64,000 bases of DNA from Cytophagales bacterium (GCA_022360015.1 JAKSDQ010000180.1:1-64000); one strand, 5' to 3'; shown: positions 35,958-45,489, numbered from the stretch's first letter. Numbers and translations: made by a program. Notes: a model not told the origin generated them from the letters alone.

Positions 35958-37319
35958 TTAGCTATATTGCATTAAATCTATTCCTTCTCTTAAAATCGCC
36001 TGGATATCATGTTTTGAAACATCCACAAACTCACATAATGCCAGGTCTTCTTCTATCACTTCATAAATTCCCAGTGCCTCCATGCCATCAAAGTCTTCCG
36101 CCATAATTGCTTTGATTAAATACATGGGTAAAATATCCATTGGAATTACCCGTTCAAACACCCCGGTTTGCACAAAGGCCCTGTCTTCTCCATGGGTGTT
36201 AGTATCGACCACGAAATCTTTTTTAGGCATCAGAAAGGATAACAAGCCAAAGGCCCTGTGAAAGCTCAGCTTTTTTGCGTCAGGCAAAATCCACCCGAAG
36301 AATTCATGGTAGTCCCCTTCCGGAATTACCGTAACCTGACTATCATAAAAGCCAATGTGCCCATCTTTTTCTATCTTTTGCCCGGTTAATACATTCCCTG
36401 AGATATATCTAACATGTTCGGACTTTAAATTGTTTTCAACAAATTTCCTGATATTTGCACCTGTGTAAGTCCGGTAGTATTTCGGAGAATTTATTTCCGA
36501 TCCGGTAAAGGCTATCAGACGGGAAGCGTCATATCTCCCTTCTAAAAACAATTTACCGATTTGCGCTACTCCAAACGGACTCACAGTCCACACAATATCC
36601 CCTTTTCTGATCGGGTCGATATGGTGAATCTGAACACCCACATTACCCGCAGGATGTGGGCCGGAAAATTTGTTGATCTGAATATCTTTTACCTGGGAGA
36701 ATAAACCTGAAACCTCTGAGTTGGCATTGACATTGAGATGAATCGAAGGAGAAAATTTTCTCAGAACCGCGATACCCGCTTCAAAAAATTTGTCCTGATC
36801 CTTTAGCAGAAAATCCTGATCCGGAGCCAGGGGATGCGTATCGAATGCTGAGATAAAGATGGATTTTGGTGATGTGTCGGGGTCAGCAATGATACCATAA
36901 GGCCTTTGAATAATGTTAGGCCATACACCACTGGAAATCAAGGGTTCAACACAGTCTTCTTTTTTGAGATTCACAATGTCGGAAATGGTGTAAGTTGGAA
37001 ACTCCACATACTCGATTTCCCTGTCGGAAAGAATGACAATTTCCAGCAATTTCCTTTTATCACCTCTTTTGACCGCGACTATTTCTCCGCTTACCGGAGC
37101 TGTGTGCTTAATTTTATCGTTTTTTCCATCAATCAGTACAGGGGTTCCTGCCTTTACATTCTCTCCCTCCTTAACCAAAACTTTTGGTCTTAAAATACCC
37201 TGAAAATCTGTGGGTTTTACGGCAAATGTATCAGGCTGGACAACTCCCGCGATCTGTTTTTCAGCTTTCCCTGCTAGTTTGATGTCAAATCCCTTTTTAA
37301 GCTTTACAAACTTCGACAT
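35958..37319 (-). CDS. nqrA: Na+-translocating NADH:quinone reductase subunit A
   Basis: 453 residues, soluble cytoplasmic quinone-binding subunit. The N-terminus KLKKGFDIKLAGKAEKQI and FQGILRPKVLVKEGENVKAG (biotinyl-lipoyl-like fold) are typical, as is GRYDASRLIAFTGSEI. First gene of nqrABCDE on the minus strand; a TANNTTTG-type -7 element lies in front of it. The complex couples NADH oxidation and menaquinone reduction to sodium export, giving this organism a sodium motive force. Confidence 0.96.
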   Translation of the reverse strand: MSKFVKLKKGFDIKLAGKAEKQIAGVVQPDTFAVKPTDFQGILRPKVLVKEGENVKAGTPVLIDGKNDKIKHTAPVSGEIVAVKRGDKRKLLEIVILSDREIEYVEFPTYTISDIVNLKKEDCVEPLISSGVWPNIIQRPYGIIADPDTSPKSIFISAFDTHPLAPDQDFLLKDQDKFFEAGIAVLRKFSPSIHLNVNANSEVSGLFSQVKDIQINKFSGPHPAGNVGVQIHHIDPIRKGDIVWTVSPFGVAQIGKLFLEGRYDASRLIAFTGSEINSPKYYRTYTGANIRKFVENNLKSEHVRYISGNVLTGQKIEKDGHIGFYDSQVTVIPEGDYHEFFGWILPDAKKLSFHRAFGLLSFLMPKKDFVVDTNTHGEDRAFVQTGVFERVIPMDILPMYLIKAIMAEDFDGMEALGIYEVIEEDLALCEFVDVSKHDIQAILREGIDLMQYS

Positions 37320-37357
37320 AAAAGTTGTTATAAGTAATCAAAACGTTTAAAACGTGG

Positions 37358-37365
37358 CAAAATTA
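37358..37365 (-). promoter_or_regulatory. predicted -7 element of the nqr operon
   Basis: On the minus strand the sequence reads TAATTTTG, a full match to TANNTTTG, 39 bases before the nqrA start. A good -33 element at the usual distance is not evident in the A/T-rich flank. Confidence 0.45.
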
Positions 37366-37438
37366 ATAAAAATTTAAACAATAAAAATTTAATTATAGGG
37401 ATTTAAATGTCATTTGATTTTTTTGGTGAAATCTTTGT

Positions 37439-38335
37439 TTATTGGGGTGTTGTGTAGAGTTCCAACGACCTAATATACTCCGCCACCCTTTCCATCAACC
37501 ACATGGGCGTGCTGGTAGCCCCACAGATACCCACAGAGTCTCCGGTCTCAAACCAGCTTAACACCAATTCTTCTTCACTTTCTATGAAATAGCTTCTTTT
37601 ATTTTCGCCCAAACACACATTAAACAAGGCCCTTCCGTTCGAACTTTTTTTGCCGCTGACAAATATGATAATGTCATACTCTTTGGCAAATTTCGTCAGG
37701 TGTGGCTCCCTGTTTGAAACCTGTCGGCAAATGCTGTCGTTGGCGACAAAATCACCGTCTGTAAAATCCACTTTTTCCCTGGCTAATTTTTCTTGAATGA
37801 GTTGTCTGATGTGGTAAAAACCCTTGGTACTTTTGGTGGTTTGACTGAACAAGGTCACTGGGCGGGAGAAATCAATCTTGTCAAGGTCTTCTTCTGTAGT
37901 CACGATAATGGCCTCACCACGGGTTTGTCCTGTAATACCGATGACCTCTGCGTGTCCTTTTTTGCCATAGATGACGACCTGGCCATTCACCTTTTGCATT
38001 TGATCAAAAGTATGCTTGACCCTGTTTTGGAGCTTCAGCACCACAGGACAGGAGGCATCTATCAGCTCCAGGTTATTTTGCATAGCAGTTTTATAGGTTT
38101 CAGGAGGTTCACCATGGGCGCGGATCAGGACTTTGGCATCGTGAATGTCCTGAAGTTGGTCCCGGTCGATGATGCGTAAGCCTTTTTCATACAACCGCTT
38201 CACCTCCATATCATTATGCACTATGTCTCCGAGGCAATACAAATGCCCATTTTCCTGCATTTCATCCTCTGCCATTTTTATGGCGAATTCAACGCCAAAA
38301 CAATAACCTGAATTTCGATCTATTTCTACAACCAT
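37439..38335 (-). CDS. ispH: 4-hydroxy-3-methylbut-2-enyl diphosphate reductase
   Basis: 298 residues, normal length. The three cluster cysteines are in GYCFGVEFAI (about C12), DASCPVVLKLQ and DSICRQVSNRE. It contains a [4Fe-4S] cluster and makes isopentenyl and dimethylallyl diphosphate in the last step of the MEP pathway. Other conserved stretches: IYGKKGHAEVIG, FSQTTKST, GICGATSTP. It follows cmk by 14 bases on the same strand, a pairing common in bacteria. Confidence 0.97.
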   Translation of the reverse strand: MVVEIDRNSGYCFGVEFAIKMAEDEMQENGHLYCLGDIVHNDMEVKRLYEKGLRIIDRDQLQDIHDAKVLIRAHGEPPETYKTAMQNNLELIDASCPVVLKLQNRVKHTFDQMQKVNGQVVIYGKKGHAEVIGITGQTRGEAIIVTTEEDLDKIDFSRPVTLFSQTTKSTKGFYHIRQLIQEKLAREKVDFTDGDFVANDSICRQVSNREPHLTKFAKEYDIIIFVSGKKSSNGRALFNVCLGENKRSYFIESEEELVLSWFETGDSVGICGATSTPMWLMERVAEYIRSLELYTTPQ

Positions 38336-38349
38336 AATCTTACTACCAT

Positions 38350-39030
38350 TTATTGATCAATAATACTTTTAGCCAGTTGGACAATCTGTTCTATCTGCTC
38401 CTCCATCGTCAATTGAGTGGTGTCAATCACATGCGCATTGTCGGCTTTTTTCAAAGGACTTTCCTTCCGGGTGGTGTCAATGGTATCGCGATGCTGTAAA
38501 TTTTTTTTGACCTCCTCAAATCCGATCATTTCACCCCTTTCCAGCAACTCCTGTTGCCGCCTCGCTGCCCGGACATCAAAATCGGCCGTCATAAAAACCT
38601 TCAACTCCGCCTCCGGAAACACAAAAGTACCGATATCTCTGCCGTCCATAACTACCGCTTTATTTTTACCCAATTTTCTTTGAAGGTACACCATGGCCTT
38701 TCTTACTTCCGGGATGGCGCTCACCTCACTGACCTTTCCTGACACTTCCATGCCCCTGATCGCTTCTTCAACATTGAATCCGTTCAAATAAACTTCATTA
38801 ATACCTGTATTAGGGTTCGGAATAAAACTGACATTGACTTGATCCAACGCACTTTTTACGTCTTTTGGATTGGTGAGGTTGATGAAATTTTGGAGAAAAA
38901 ATAGGGTTACAGCCCGGTACATGGCACCTGTATCTATGTAAACATACCCTAACCGGGAAGCCACTTCCTTGGCGGTAGAGCTTTTCCCACAAGCAGAATA
39001 GCCATCTACAGCTATCACGATTTTTTTCAT
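38350..39030 (-). CDS. cmk: cytidylate kinase
   Basis: 226 residues, full length. The P-loop is GYSACGKSSTAK, the form often seen in Bacteroidota in place of GPAGSGKST. Other marks are YIDTGAMYRAVTL, VVMDGRDIGTFVFPEA and KVFMTADFDVRAARRQ. It phosphorylates CMP and dCMP. It is upstream of ispH in the same transcription unit. Confidence 0.97.
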   Translation of the reverse strand: MKKIVIAVDGYSACGKSSTAKEVASRLGYVYIDTGAMYRAVTLFFLQNFINLTNPKDVKSALDQVNVSFIPNPNTGINEVYLNGFNVEEAIRGMEVSGKVSEVSAIPEVRKAMVYLQRKLGKNKAVVMDGRDIGTFVFPEAELKVFMTADFDVRAARRQQELLERGEMIGFEEVKKNLQHRDTIDTTRKESPLKKADNAHVIDTTQLTMEEQIEQIVQLAKSIIDQ

Positions 39031-39146
39031 TAATGATCTGAAACGAATAACAATTGAGAAAGCGTGCTTCCCCTTTTAATTCGTTCGCAAATATAATATA
39101 ATATCGATAGCTTTAGTATGGGAAGTAATATATTCGGTTATATTCT

Positions 39147-39284
39147 TTAACAATCCTTTTTGGGGCACGGAAGGGGCTTGTTTTTTTTAATTTGTTTTCC
39201 CCTGTGCTGGGTGCCGGAGCATGCCGCAAAAACCGATGATAGAACAATTACCAGTGATAAGACGATGGTTATTTTCTTTTTCAA
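39147..39284 (-). CDS. 45-residue lipoprotein with a C-terminal CPxKDC motif
   Basis: Reads from TTG 39284 (no in-frame ATG before it): signal sequence LKKKITIVLSLVIVLSS, lipobox VFAAC (Cys 22), then a basic stretch and the ending PLPCPKKDC. A short lipoprotein with a terminal C-P-x-K-D-C is a pattern I associate with small conserved lipoproteins of this phylum. The TTG start and the small size lower the certainty. Function unknown. Confidence 0.55.
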   Translation of the reverse strand: MKKKITIVLSLVIVLSSVFAACSGTQHRGKQIKKNKPLPCPKKDC

Positions 39285-39439
39285 AATATTTGTTGTTATT
39301 ATTGGTTACTACAAATATAACCTGATTATTGAAGCTCTTTGCTTAATAGTTTGAATAAATTCACATAGGTAAGAACATAACTATAAATAACATAGTAATA
39401 TTGTACATTCATTTATTGAATTATTAGCAGAAAATTGCG

Positions 39440-41074
39440 ATGGGAAGCAACTTTACCATTTCCGGCCATGTCATCGATGTGGTGGCCAAAAATATTTACA
39501 AGGGAAGGCTGGTGATAGAAGCAGGAAAAATAAGCAAAATCGAACAGGTGGATGATGTAGAAAATCAGTACATATTGCCCGGGTTGATTGACTCCCACGT
39601 TCACATCGAAAGCTCCATGTTAGTACCGGCTGAGTTTGCCAGGTTGGCGGTGGTTCATGGTACGGTAGCGACCGTGTCAGATCCGCACGAAATCGGTAAT
39701 GTTATGGGGGTAAAGGGGGTGGAATATATGATTGACAATGGCAAACAGGTAGACTTCAAGTTTTTCTTTGGCGCGCCTTCCTGCGTACCGGCCACCACTT
39801 TTGAAACCGCCGGAGCAACGATTACTGCCAACGAAATCGATCAGTTATTGTCCCGGAAAGAAGTCAAATATTTAGCTGAAATGATGAACTGGCCAGGTGT
39901 ACTCAACCAGGACCCCGGGGTAATGGAAAAACTGGCTATTGCCGGAAAGCATCAAAAGGTAATCGATGGGCATGCCCCGGGGCTAAAAGGTGAAATGGCC
40001 AGGGATTACATCAATGCCGGCATATCTACCGATCATGAATGCTTTACCAGGGAAGAGGCACTGGACAAGCTGGCACATGGCATGAAAATTATCATCAGAG
40101 AGGGCAGTGCGGCAAAAAATTTCGAAGCGCTGGTTGACCTGCTGACTGACTATGAGGATCGGATGATGTTCTGCTCAGATGACAAACACCCTGACAACCT
40201 GGTGGAAGGTCATATCAACCAATTGGTAATCAGAGCATTGGATAAGGGAATTGATTTGTTCACTGTGCTGAAAGCGGCTTGCGTTAATCCGGTGCTGCAC
40301 TACGGGTTGGGGGTAGGCCTGCTCAACCTGGGTGATCCGGCGGACTTTATTGTTATCGATCATCCTGAAGCTTTTAACATCACCAAAACTTTCATCAATG
40401 GCAAACTGGTGGCCGAAAATGGGAAAACGCTGATAGATCCCCTTGAAAACAAGGTTATTAACAATTTTTCTATACAACCGGTGGGCATTGAGGTATTTAA
40501 ATTACCGGCAGCAGACAGGATGGTAAATGTTATTGAGGCCCTCAACGGACAGTTGATCACCAACAGGTTGAAAATGAAATGCCGCCACGAAAATGGTCTG
40601 GCTATGACCAGCGTTACTGAAGATATGCTTAAACTGGTTGTGGTTAACCGCTATCATACTGCCCCTCCGGCTTTTGCTTTTATCAAAAATTTTGGTTTAA
40701 AATCAGGCGCAATTGCCTCTTCGGTAGCACATGATTCACATAACATCATCGCCGTAGGGGTAGATGATCAAAGCCTGTGTAAAGCCGTCAATTTAATCAT
40801 TGAGCAACGAGGTGGTGTTTCGGCGGTGGGACAAGGCCGGGAAATGGTGGTACCCTTGCCCGTAGCCGGGTTAATGTCGACGCACGATGGTTATGAGGTA
40901 GCCAGGGCCTATTCAGCTATCGACCGGTTTTCTAAAAAACTGGGGAGCACATTGATTTCACCATTTATGACACTTTCTTTTATGGCATTGCTGGTAATTC
41001 CTTCCTGCAAATTGAGTGATAAAGGGTTATTTGATGGAGAAAAATTTGAATTCATAAAACTTTTTGAGGGGTAA
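39440..41074 (+). CDS. ade: adenine deaminase
   Basis: 544 residues, amidohydrolase superfamily. Metal-binding GLIDSHVHIESSM, the VSDPHEIGNV motif, and the C-terminal SSVAHDSHNIIAVG and AVGQGREMVVPLPVAGLMS identify the bacterial Ade (COG1001) family. It converts adenine to hypoxanthine and ammonia in purine salvage, with a binuclear metal site. Single gene with the small helical protein gene 42 bases downstream. Confidence 0.95.
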   Translation: MGSNFTISGHVIDVVAKNIYKGRLVIEAGKISKIEQVDDVENQYILPGLIDSHVHIESSMLVPAEFARLAVVHGTVATVSDPHEIGNVMGVKGVEYMIDNGKQVDFKFFFGAPSCVPATTFETAGATITANEIDQLLSRKEVKYLAEMMNWPGVLNQDPGVMEKLAIAGKHQKVIDGHAPGLKGEMARDYINAGISTDHECFTREEALDKLAHGMKIIIREGSAAKNFEALVDLLTDYEDRMMFCSDDKHPDNLVEGHINQLVIRALDKGIDLFTVLKAACVNPVLHYGLGVGLLNLGDPADFIVIDHPEAFNITKTFINGKLVAENGKTLIDPLENKVINNFSIQPVGIEVFKLPAADRMVNVIEALNGQLITNRLKMKCRHENGLAMTSVTEDMLKLVVVNRYHTAPPAFAFIKNFGLKSGAIASSVAHDSHNIIAVGVDDQSLCKAVNLIIEQRGGVSAVGQGREMVVPLPVAGLMSTHDGYEVARAYSAIDRFSKKLGSTLISPFMTLSFMALLVIPSCKLSDKGLFDGEKFEFIKLFEG

Positions 41075-41116
41075 TCGAGTCCTAATAGTTAAACACAAAA
41101 AAGTTTAGTTTTTAAA

Positions 41117-41401
41117 ATGGAAGATCAAAAACAAGGCAGTGCTGAAAAACTGTTTACCAATTTCGGGAAAAAAATTGATGAATTAATTGAAAAAGCCAAA
41201 ACCAAAAGCGAGGGCCTGGACGACAAATTTGAGGAAGGAATGGAGGAATTGAAACGGAACTGGGATAAATTCGACGGCGAAGTCAAAAATTTCACGGAAG
41301 AGCACAAAGACAAATTCCAGGAAGTGGGTCTGCGCATTGAGAACGCTGCCCAGGAATTAAAAAAGGCCGTTGAGGCCGCCTTTTCAAAAAGCAAAAAATG
41401 A
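41117..41401 (+). CDS. small highly charged helical protein
   Basis: 94 residues, nearly all helical and rich in E and K (EGLDDKFEEGMEELKRNWDK, HKDKFQEVGLRIENAAQELK). No signal peptide or membrane segment. It resembles apolipophorin-like or YtxH-tail-like coiled-coil proteins in pattern only; no family is recognised. It follows adenine deaminase by 42 bases and could be co-transcribed. Confidence 0.6.
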   Translation: MEDQKQGSAEKLFTNFGKKIDELIEKAKTKSEGLDDKFEEGMEELKRNWDKFDGEVKNFTEEHKDKFQEVGLRIENAAQELKKAVEAAFSKSKK

Positions 41402-42021
41402 AGGCACTCAAAAAACAAATAGTAAAGCCTTGAAAGAACAAAAGATACGGGTTGCGAGTTCCAGGATACGACTTAAAAAGTATCGCGCTGGCGTCCCGTG
41501 GCTGTTGCACAACATTTTCGACAAAATGCGTGGTGTCTCTTTGTGTCTCGGTGTCTTTGTGGTTAACCATTTTTCACCACAAAGACACGGAGGCACAAAG
41601 GTACGAAGTTAAGGGTTGTTTTGGCCTATAAAATAAAAAAACAAGCACATGCTTATACTGTGCAAAACCCACAACCCTTGCGCTATCAGGTGAAAGGATA
41701 CAACGATTTCATGATTGCAGTAACAAAGGTGTGTACCTTAAAATAATTGTCCATTGCCAAATATCAATGGTCAATTTAAATCATACTTTTTTGTTTCCAC
41801 TCGTCTTAGAATACAGGTCAAGAGTTTGTATGTTACAGTTTTTTGGTTGCGGATCAAAGATTTCATAAAATGAAAGCTACGGATATTACCCGCAGGGCAA
41901 ACCTTAAATCCGGGTAATTCTCCGTTCGAGTAATTCAAATTGGCGAAAAAAGTAAAATTTATTTTTTTAGGATAAAAATAATTTGTCCTATTGAAGGTTA
42001 ATCTCAAAACAAGATGCATAT
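41402..42021. other. intergenic with a long inverted repeat
   Basis: 620 bases without a credible gene. It contains the 25-base inverted repeat described at 41539-41600. The rest looks non-coding; the several short frames here are products of the repeat. Confidence 0.5.
41539..41600. repeat. 25-bp inverted repeat of the GTGTCTTTGTGGT type
   Basis: Left arm 41539-41563 (ctttgtgtctcggtgtctttgtggt) and right arm 41576-41600 are complementary at all but two positions, with a 12-base loop. The CACAAAGACAC-type words are a known kind of dispersed palindromic repeat in many Bacteroidota and other genomes. A dispersed REP-like element is the likely explanation. Confidence 0.75.
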
Positions 42022-42744
42022 ATGACCAGGATTATTGAAACAAAGGAAATTTCAAGAGTTTATAAAATGGGAAGTGAAACCATCAATGCCTTGGTTTCCA
42101 TTTCAATTAACATCGATAAAGGCGAGTATGTAGCCTTTATGGGGCCTTCAGGCTCGGGCAAGTCCACCCTGATGAACATCATCGGCTGCCTGGATACCCC
42201 CTCATCTGGAACTTACATATTAAATGACAATGATGTAAGTGACCTGACTGAAAACGAACTGGCAGAAATACGTAACAAGGAAATCGGCTTTGTTTTTCAA
42301 ACCTTTAACCTTCTGCCCCGCGCCAGTTCGCTCGAAAATGTGGCACTGCCCCTGGTATATGCAGGGCTGAACAAATACGAAAGGGAAGAAAAGGCCATGG
42401 CAGCCCTGGAAAATGTAGGCCTGGCCGACAGGGCCAGTCACAAGCCCAACGAATTGTCCGGGGGGCAAAGGCAAAGGGTGGCCATTGCCAGGGCACTTGT
42501 GAATGACCCCAGTATTATCCTGGCCGATGAGCCCACCGGAAACCTGGACTCAAAAACATCATACAGCATTATGGATCTGTTTCAGGAATTGCATGACAAA
42601 GGCAACACCATTATCATGGTGACGCACGAAGACGATATCGCCCACTACGCCCACCGCATCATTCGCCTGCGCGACGGTTTAATTGAAACGGATGAGGTCA
42701 ACCACAATGTTGTGAACGTCAAATCGCTGAAACTGGACAGCTAA
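42022..42744 (+). CDS. ABC transporter ATP-binding protein (MacB/LolD type)
   Basis: 240 residues. Walker [17 protein letters not shown]-loop [12 protein letters not shown], signature [15 protein letters not shown], Walker [16 protein letters not shown] and switch His VTHEDD are all intact. The family drives MacB- or LolCDE-like permeases acting on lipoproteins, peptides or macrolides. No permease gene is adjacent; the next gene (8 bases on) is a cobalamin adenosyltransferase. The partner is thus encoded elsewhere. Confidence 0.93.
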   Translation: MTRIIETKEISRVYKMGSETINALVSISINIDKGEYVAFMGPSGSGKSTLMNIIGCLDTPSSGTYILNDNDVSDLTENELAEIRNKEIGFVFQTFNLLPRASSLENVALPLVYAGLNKYEREEKAMAALENVGLADRASHKPNELSGGQRQRVAIARALVNDPSIILADEPTGNLDSKTSYSIMDLFQELHDKGNTIIMVTHEDDIAHYAHRIIRLRDGLIETDEVNHNVVNVKSLKLDS

Positions 42745-42751
42745 TAACGGC

Positions 42752-43309
42752 ATGAAGATATATACTAAAACTGGCGATAAGGGTACTACGGCACTACTGG
42801 GTGGTACCAGAGTTCCCAAGTCACACGACCGGATCGAAGCTTACGGTACTGTAGATGAGTTAAATTCTTACATCGGTCTGGTCGGGGACCAGGAGGTAAA
42901 TGGCAGCAGGAAAGCAATACTGCGTGAAATTCAGGACCGGCTGTTTACCATCGGATCTTCACTGGCTTCAGATCCTGAAAAATCCAAAGTAAAAATTCCC
43001 GACTTGCTTGAAAGTGATATCACCATGCTGGAAGAGCAAATTGATCTGATGAATGAAGACCTTCCTGAAATGAGATTTTTTATTTTACCAGGAGGCCACA
43101 CTGCCGTATCTGCTTGTCATATAGCGCGCTGTGTGTGCAGAAGAGCCGAAAGGTTGGCTATTAACCTGGGACAAAATGAGTTTGTGGCGGAGCTGGTCAT
43201 TAAATACCTGAACAGGCTATCGGACTATCTTTTTGTATTGTCCAGAAAAATGGCGCAAGATTTAAATGTTGAAGAAATACCCTGGAGGCCCAGGATGCAA
43301 AACCCTTAG
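42752..43309 (+). CDS. cob(I)alamin adenosyltransferase, PduO type
   Basis: 185 residues. N-terminal TKTGDKGTTALLGGTRVPKS (ATP-binding signature), EAYGTVDELNSYIGL, and the C-terminal RCVCRRAERLA and YLNRLSDYLFVLSR segments mark the PduO/MMAB-type ATP:corrinoid adenosyltransferase. It makes adenosylcobalamin, for example for methylmalonyl-CoA mutase. It starts 7 bases after the ABC gene, and a terminator overlaps its end. Confidence 0.95.
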   Translation: MKIYTKTGDKGTTALLGGTRVPKSHDRIEAYGTVDELNSYIGLVGDQEVNGSRKAILREIQDRLFTIGSSLASDPEKSKVKIPDLLESDITMLEEQIDLMNEDLPEMRFFILPGGHTAVSACHIARCVCRRAERLAINLGQNEFVAELVIKYLNRLSDYLFVLSRKMAQDLNVEEIPWRPRMQNP

Positions 43310-43330
43310 GCATGAACGCCCAAGGGTTTA
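43299..43330. terminator. bidirectional terminator between convergent genes
   Basis: AAACCCTT (43300-43307) and AAGGGTTT (43322-43329) form an 8-bp stem; the left arm contains the last codon and stop of the adenosyltransferase gene. A/T runs flank both sides. Confidence 0.65.
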
Positions 43331-43344
43331 AACTATGCTTTTAT

Positions 43345-44871
43345 CTAAAATGAAATAGATTCCAAACCAATGTTTACCGTTTTGGTCTTTTTGTCATAGG
43401 CATAAATACATGTATGACCTGACTTGCCCCTCAATGCGCCGGTTTTGGCGTTTTTTGGATTTCCTACCACCATTTTTAACTTTTTGGCCATCGGTATTTT
43501 TTTGGTCTCGGACTCTTCTCCCATAGCAATGGTTGAAATGCCTACATAGGGTTTACCCGAGCCTAGTTTCGCGCCTTCCCAGTTGGTGTATACAATGGCC
43601 TGTTTGCCGGAAGGCAGTGTGGTTACATATTCAAACGTGAACATATTAAACCGCTTCAGATAGTAAGCCAGTGATACGCCACCGACACTGGCAATGGAGG
43701 CTTCGACAAGAATGGATTTATATGGTTTTTCAATTTTGTTGATATCGAGCGGTTTACCGTTGTTATCATAATTGAAGATAATGTAATCCATCACGGTAAA
43801 TCCCATCGGGGCACTGTTTGATCCACTGGCTGCGGCCAACAACGTTCCGGCCTTTACTGTTTTCCGGAATGTCTCCGCGATCACCTGGTAACTGTCTCCG
43901 GTTTTGGCTATTTCGTGGAACAAAACCTTGGGTTTGGATCCGATGCTGAACTTTCTTGATGTGGCTTTCAGCGCCTTCTTGATACCATTATCCCAGTCTA
44001 TATGGTTGTATGCCAGTTTTTTGCCCTGGGGTGATAATTTCAGGAAAAATATGCCGTCAGAATTGACCTCATGCCACTTGCTACCCTCAAAATACATGCC
44101 TGCCGTTACAATATTTCCTCCTTCTTCCACCAGGAAGGCAGAAGGAATTCCTGTAATACTTCCATCATATAAATCGTACTCAAATTGCTTTGTACCAGTG
44201 TTATCGTCAAAGCTCACCAGTTTGCCCAGTGCCTTTTTGGACATGAAGTTAGGCTTCTCAATGGTAATCAGCAAAAGTTTGTTTTTGCCGGCCTCTGCAG
44301 CTTCAATAGACACATAACCCTTGTTTCTGGTAACGGTTTCTTCCCACATTGTGCGCAGGTCGCGATCAATTTTTTCAACCGAATAGCCCCATTTTTTCTC
44401 CTTTACGGCAGAAGTAACATAAAACCCGTTACCATCAGTTCCGGGAAATACCTTCATAGAATTGGCGGTAGCAAATTTCCGGTGCTTTCTGTCTTCTTTT
44501 TTAATAATGTTGCCATCACTGTCAATAGTTATAAAGGTGTTCAACTTCTTGGACTGATCTGAAAAAATGAACAGAAAATCCTTACCATTGTACTCCGAGC
44601 CAATAAGTACCGACCTTTTTGTAACCGTTACAGGTGTTTGTTTGATCAGGTTCAAATCCAAATCCAGGATGTCTAGATTTAACGTGACCATACCCTTTTT
44701 TAGCTTTTCACTTAAATAATAAGTATAATAACCTACGGCCTTATCACCGTTGGTAATTGATTCAACTCCCCTGAAATGGAGGGGTTTTACGCCTGTAATC
44801 TGATATTGCTGGCCTTTTACGATTGTAATTGCACAAAAAAATAACGTGCTTAAGATAATTGCCTTCCTCAT
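43345..44871 (-). CDS. secreted hypothetical protein
   Basis: 508 residues with a signal peptide (IILSTLFFCAITIVKGQ, cleaved about residue 21). The rest is rich in short beta-strand patterns with repeated 'YNGKDFLFIFSD'-like blades, suggestive of a beta-propeller or beta-sandwich, with many lysines. No family or catalytic motif is recognised. Probably periplasmic or on the surface. It faces a small outer-membrane protein gene divergently, with 49 bases between the two starts. Confidence 0.7.
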   Translation of the reverse strand: MRKAIILSTLFFCAITIVKGQQYQITGVKPLHFRGVESITNGDKAVGYYTYYLSEKLKKGMVTLNLDILDLDLNLIKQTPVTVTKRSVLIGSEYNGKDFLFIFSDQSKKLNTFITIDSDGNIIKKEDRKHRKFATANSMKVFPGTDGNGFYVTSAVKEKKWGYSVEKIDRDLRTMWEETVTRNKGYVSIEAAEAGKNKLLLITIEKPNFMSKKALGKLVSFDDNTGTKQFEYDLYDGSITGIPSAFLVEEGGNIVTAGMYFEGSKWHEVNSDGIFFLKLSPQGKKLAYNHIDWDNGIKKALKATSRKFSIGSKPKVLFHEIAKTGDSYQVIAETFRKTVKAGTLLAAASGSNSAPMGFTVMDYIIFNYDNNGKPLDINKIEKPYKSILVEASIASVGGVSLAYYLKRFNMFTFEYVTTLPSGKQAIVYTNWEGAKLGSGKPYVGISTIAMGEESETKKIPMAKKLKMVVGNPKNAKTGALRGKSGHTCIYAYDKKTKTVNIGLESISF

Positions 44872-44920
44872 GATAATTTAAAAAAAATAATTTGGTTAAT
44901 TGCCAAATGTATTTTTGTTC

Positions 44921-45487
44921 ATGGGAAAGAAAAATAAAATAAACGACCTTACAGTACTCGCATTATCAATCCTGCTCTTTTGTCAAAAAGTGCAGGGCCA
45001 GGATAGTCTCAGGTTCAGTTACCATGGCGAAGATGCTAAAATTGCCGAATTAACCCGGCAAAATATGCATTTCGGAGGGGTAGCGTATGGTTTTTATGCG
45101 GATGAAGAGATCATCGCCGTTCCTTATTTACTGACCTTACAGTATGAATTTGGCACAAGACTGCTTGAACTAGGCAAGACAGCCGGCGTTTCTTTGAATT
45201 TTAATCCCCATGTAGCAATTACCCATTTTTTCATCGGGCGGATTAGTGGGACAGCCAATATAAATCTCTTTAATTACGCCACCGAATCATCAAATCATAA
45301 ACTGGGATTGACCGGCGGCATCGGTTACGAATACTTCGGCACCTCCTCCGGCGTTAACGACCTGTACCCTATACTAAGGGGAGGGTTTCTCTTCGATAAT
45401 TTCAGATTAATATATCAAAGTGGTATAGCCACCGACTTTGAACCAGGCAAGCACCTGGTTTCCATCGGGGCAAAAATAGATTTTTAA
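44921..45487 (+). CDS. secreted outer-membrane-like hypothetical protein
   Basis: 188 residues from ATG 44921 (the frame is open from TTG 44900 but ATG 44921 precedes the basic signal sequence MGKKNKINDLTVLALSILLF). After the signal peptide (to about VQGQ) there are alternating beta-strands such as LLTLQYEFGTRLLELG, AITHFFIGRISG and HKLGLTGGIGYEYFG, ending with HLVSIGAKIDF, whose terminal Phe suits a beta-barrel. No specific family recognised. The next gene starts 2 bases after the stop. Confidence 0.65.
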   Translation: MGKKNKINDLTVLALSILLFCQKVQGQDSLRFSYHGEDAKIAELTRQNMHFGGVAYGFYADEEIIAVPYLLTLQYEFGTRLLELGKTAGVSLNFNPHVAITHFFIGRISGTANINLFNYATESSNHKLGLTGGIGYEYFGTSSGVNDLYPILRGGFLFDNFRLIYQSGIATDFEPGKHLVSIGAKIDF

Positions 45488-45489
45488 CT

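Noticed and set aside
41292..41612. Several 60- to 97-codon frames on both strands around 41125-41612
   Set aside because: They overlap the real small protein at 41117 or run through the inverted repeat; compositions are poor.
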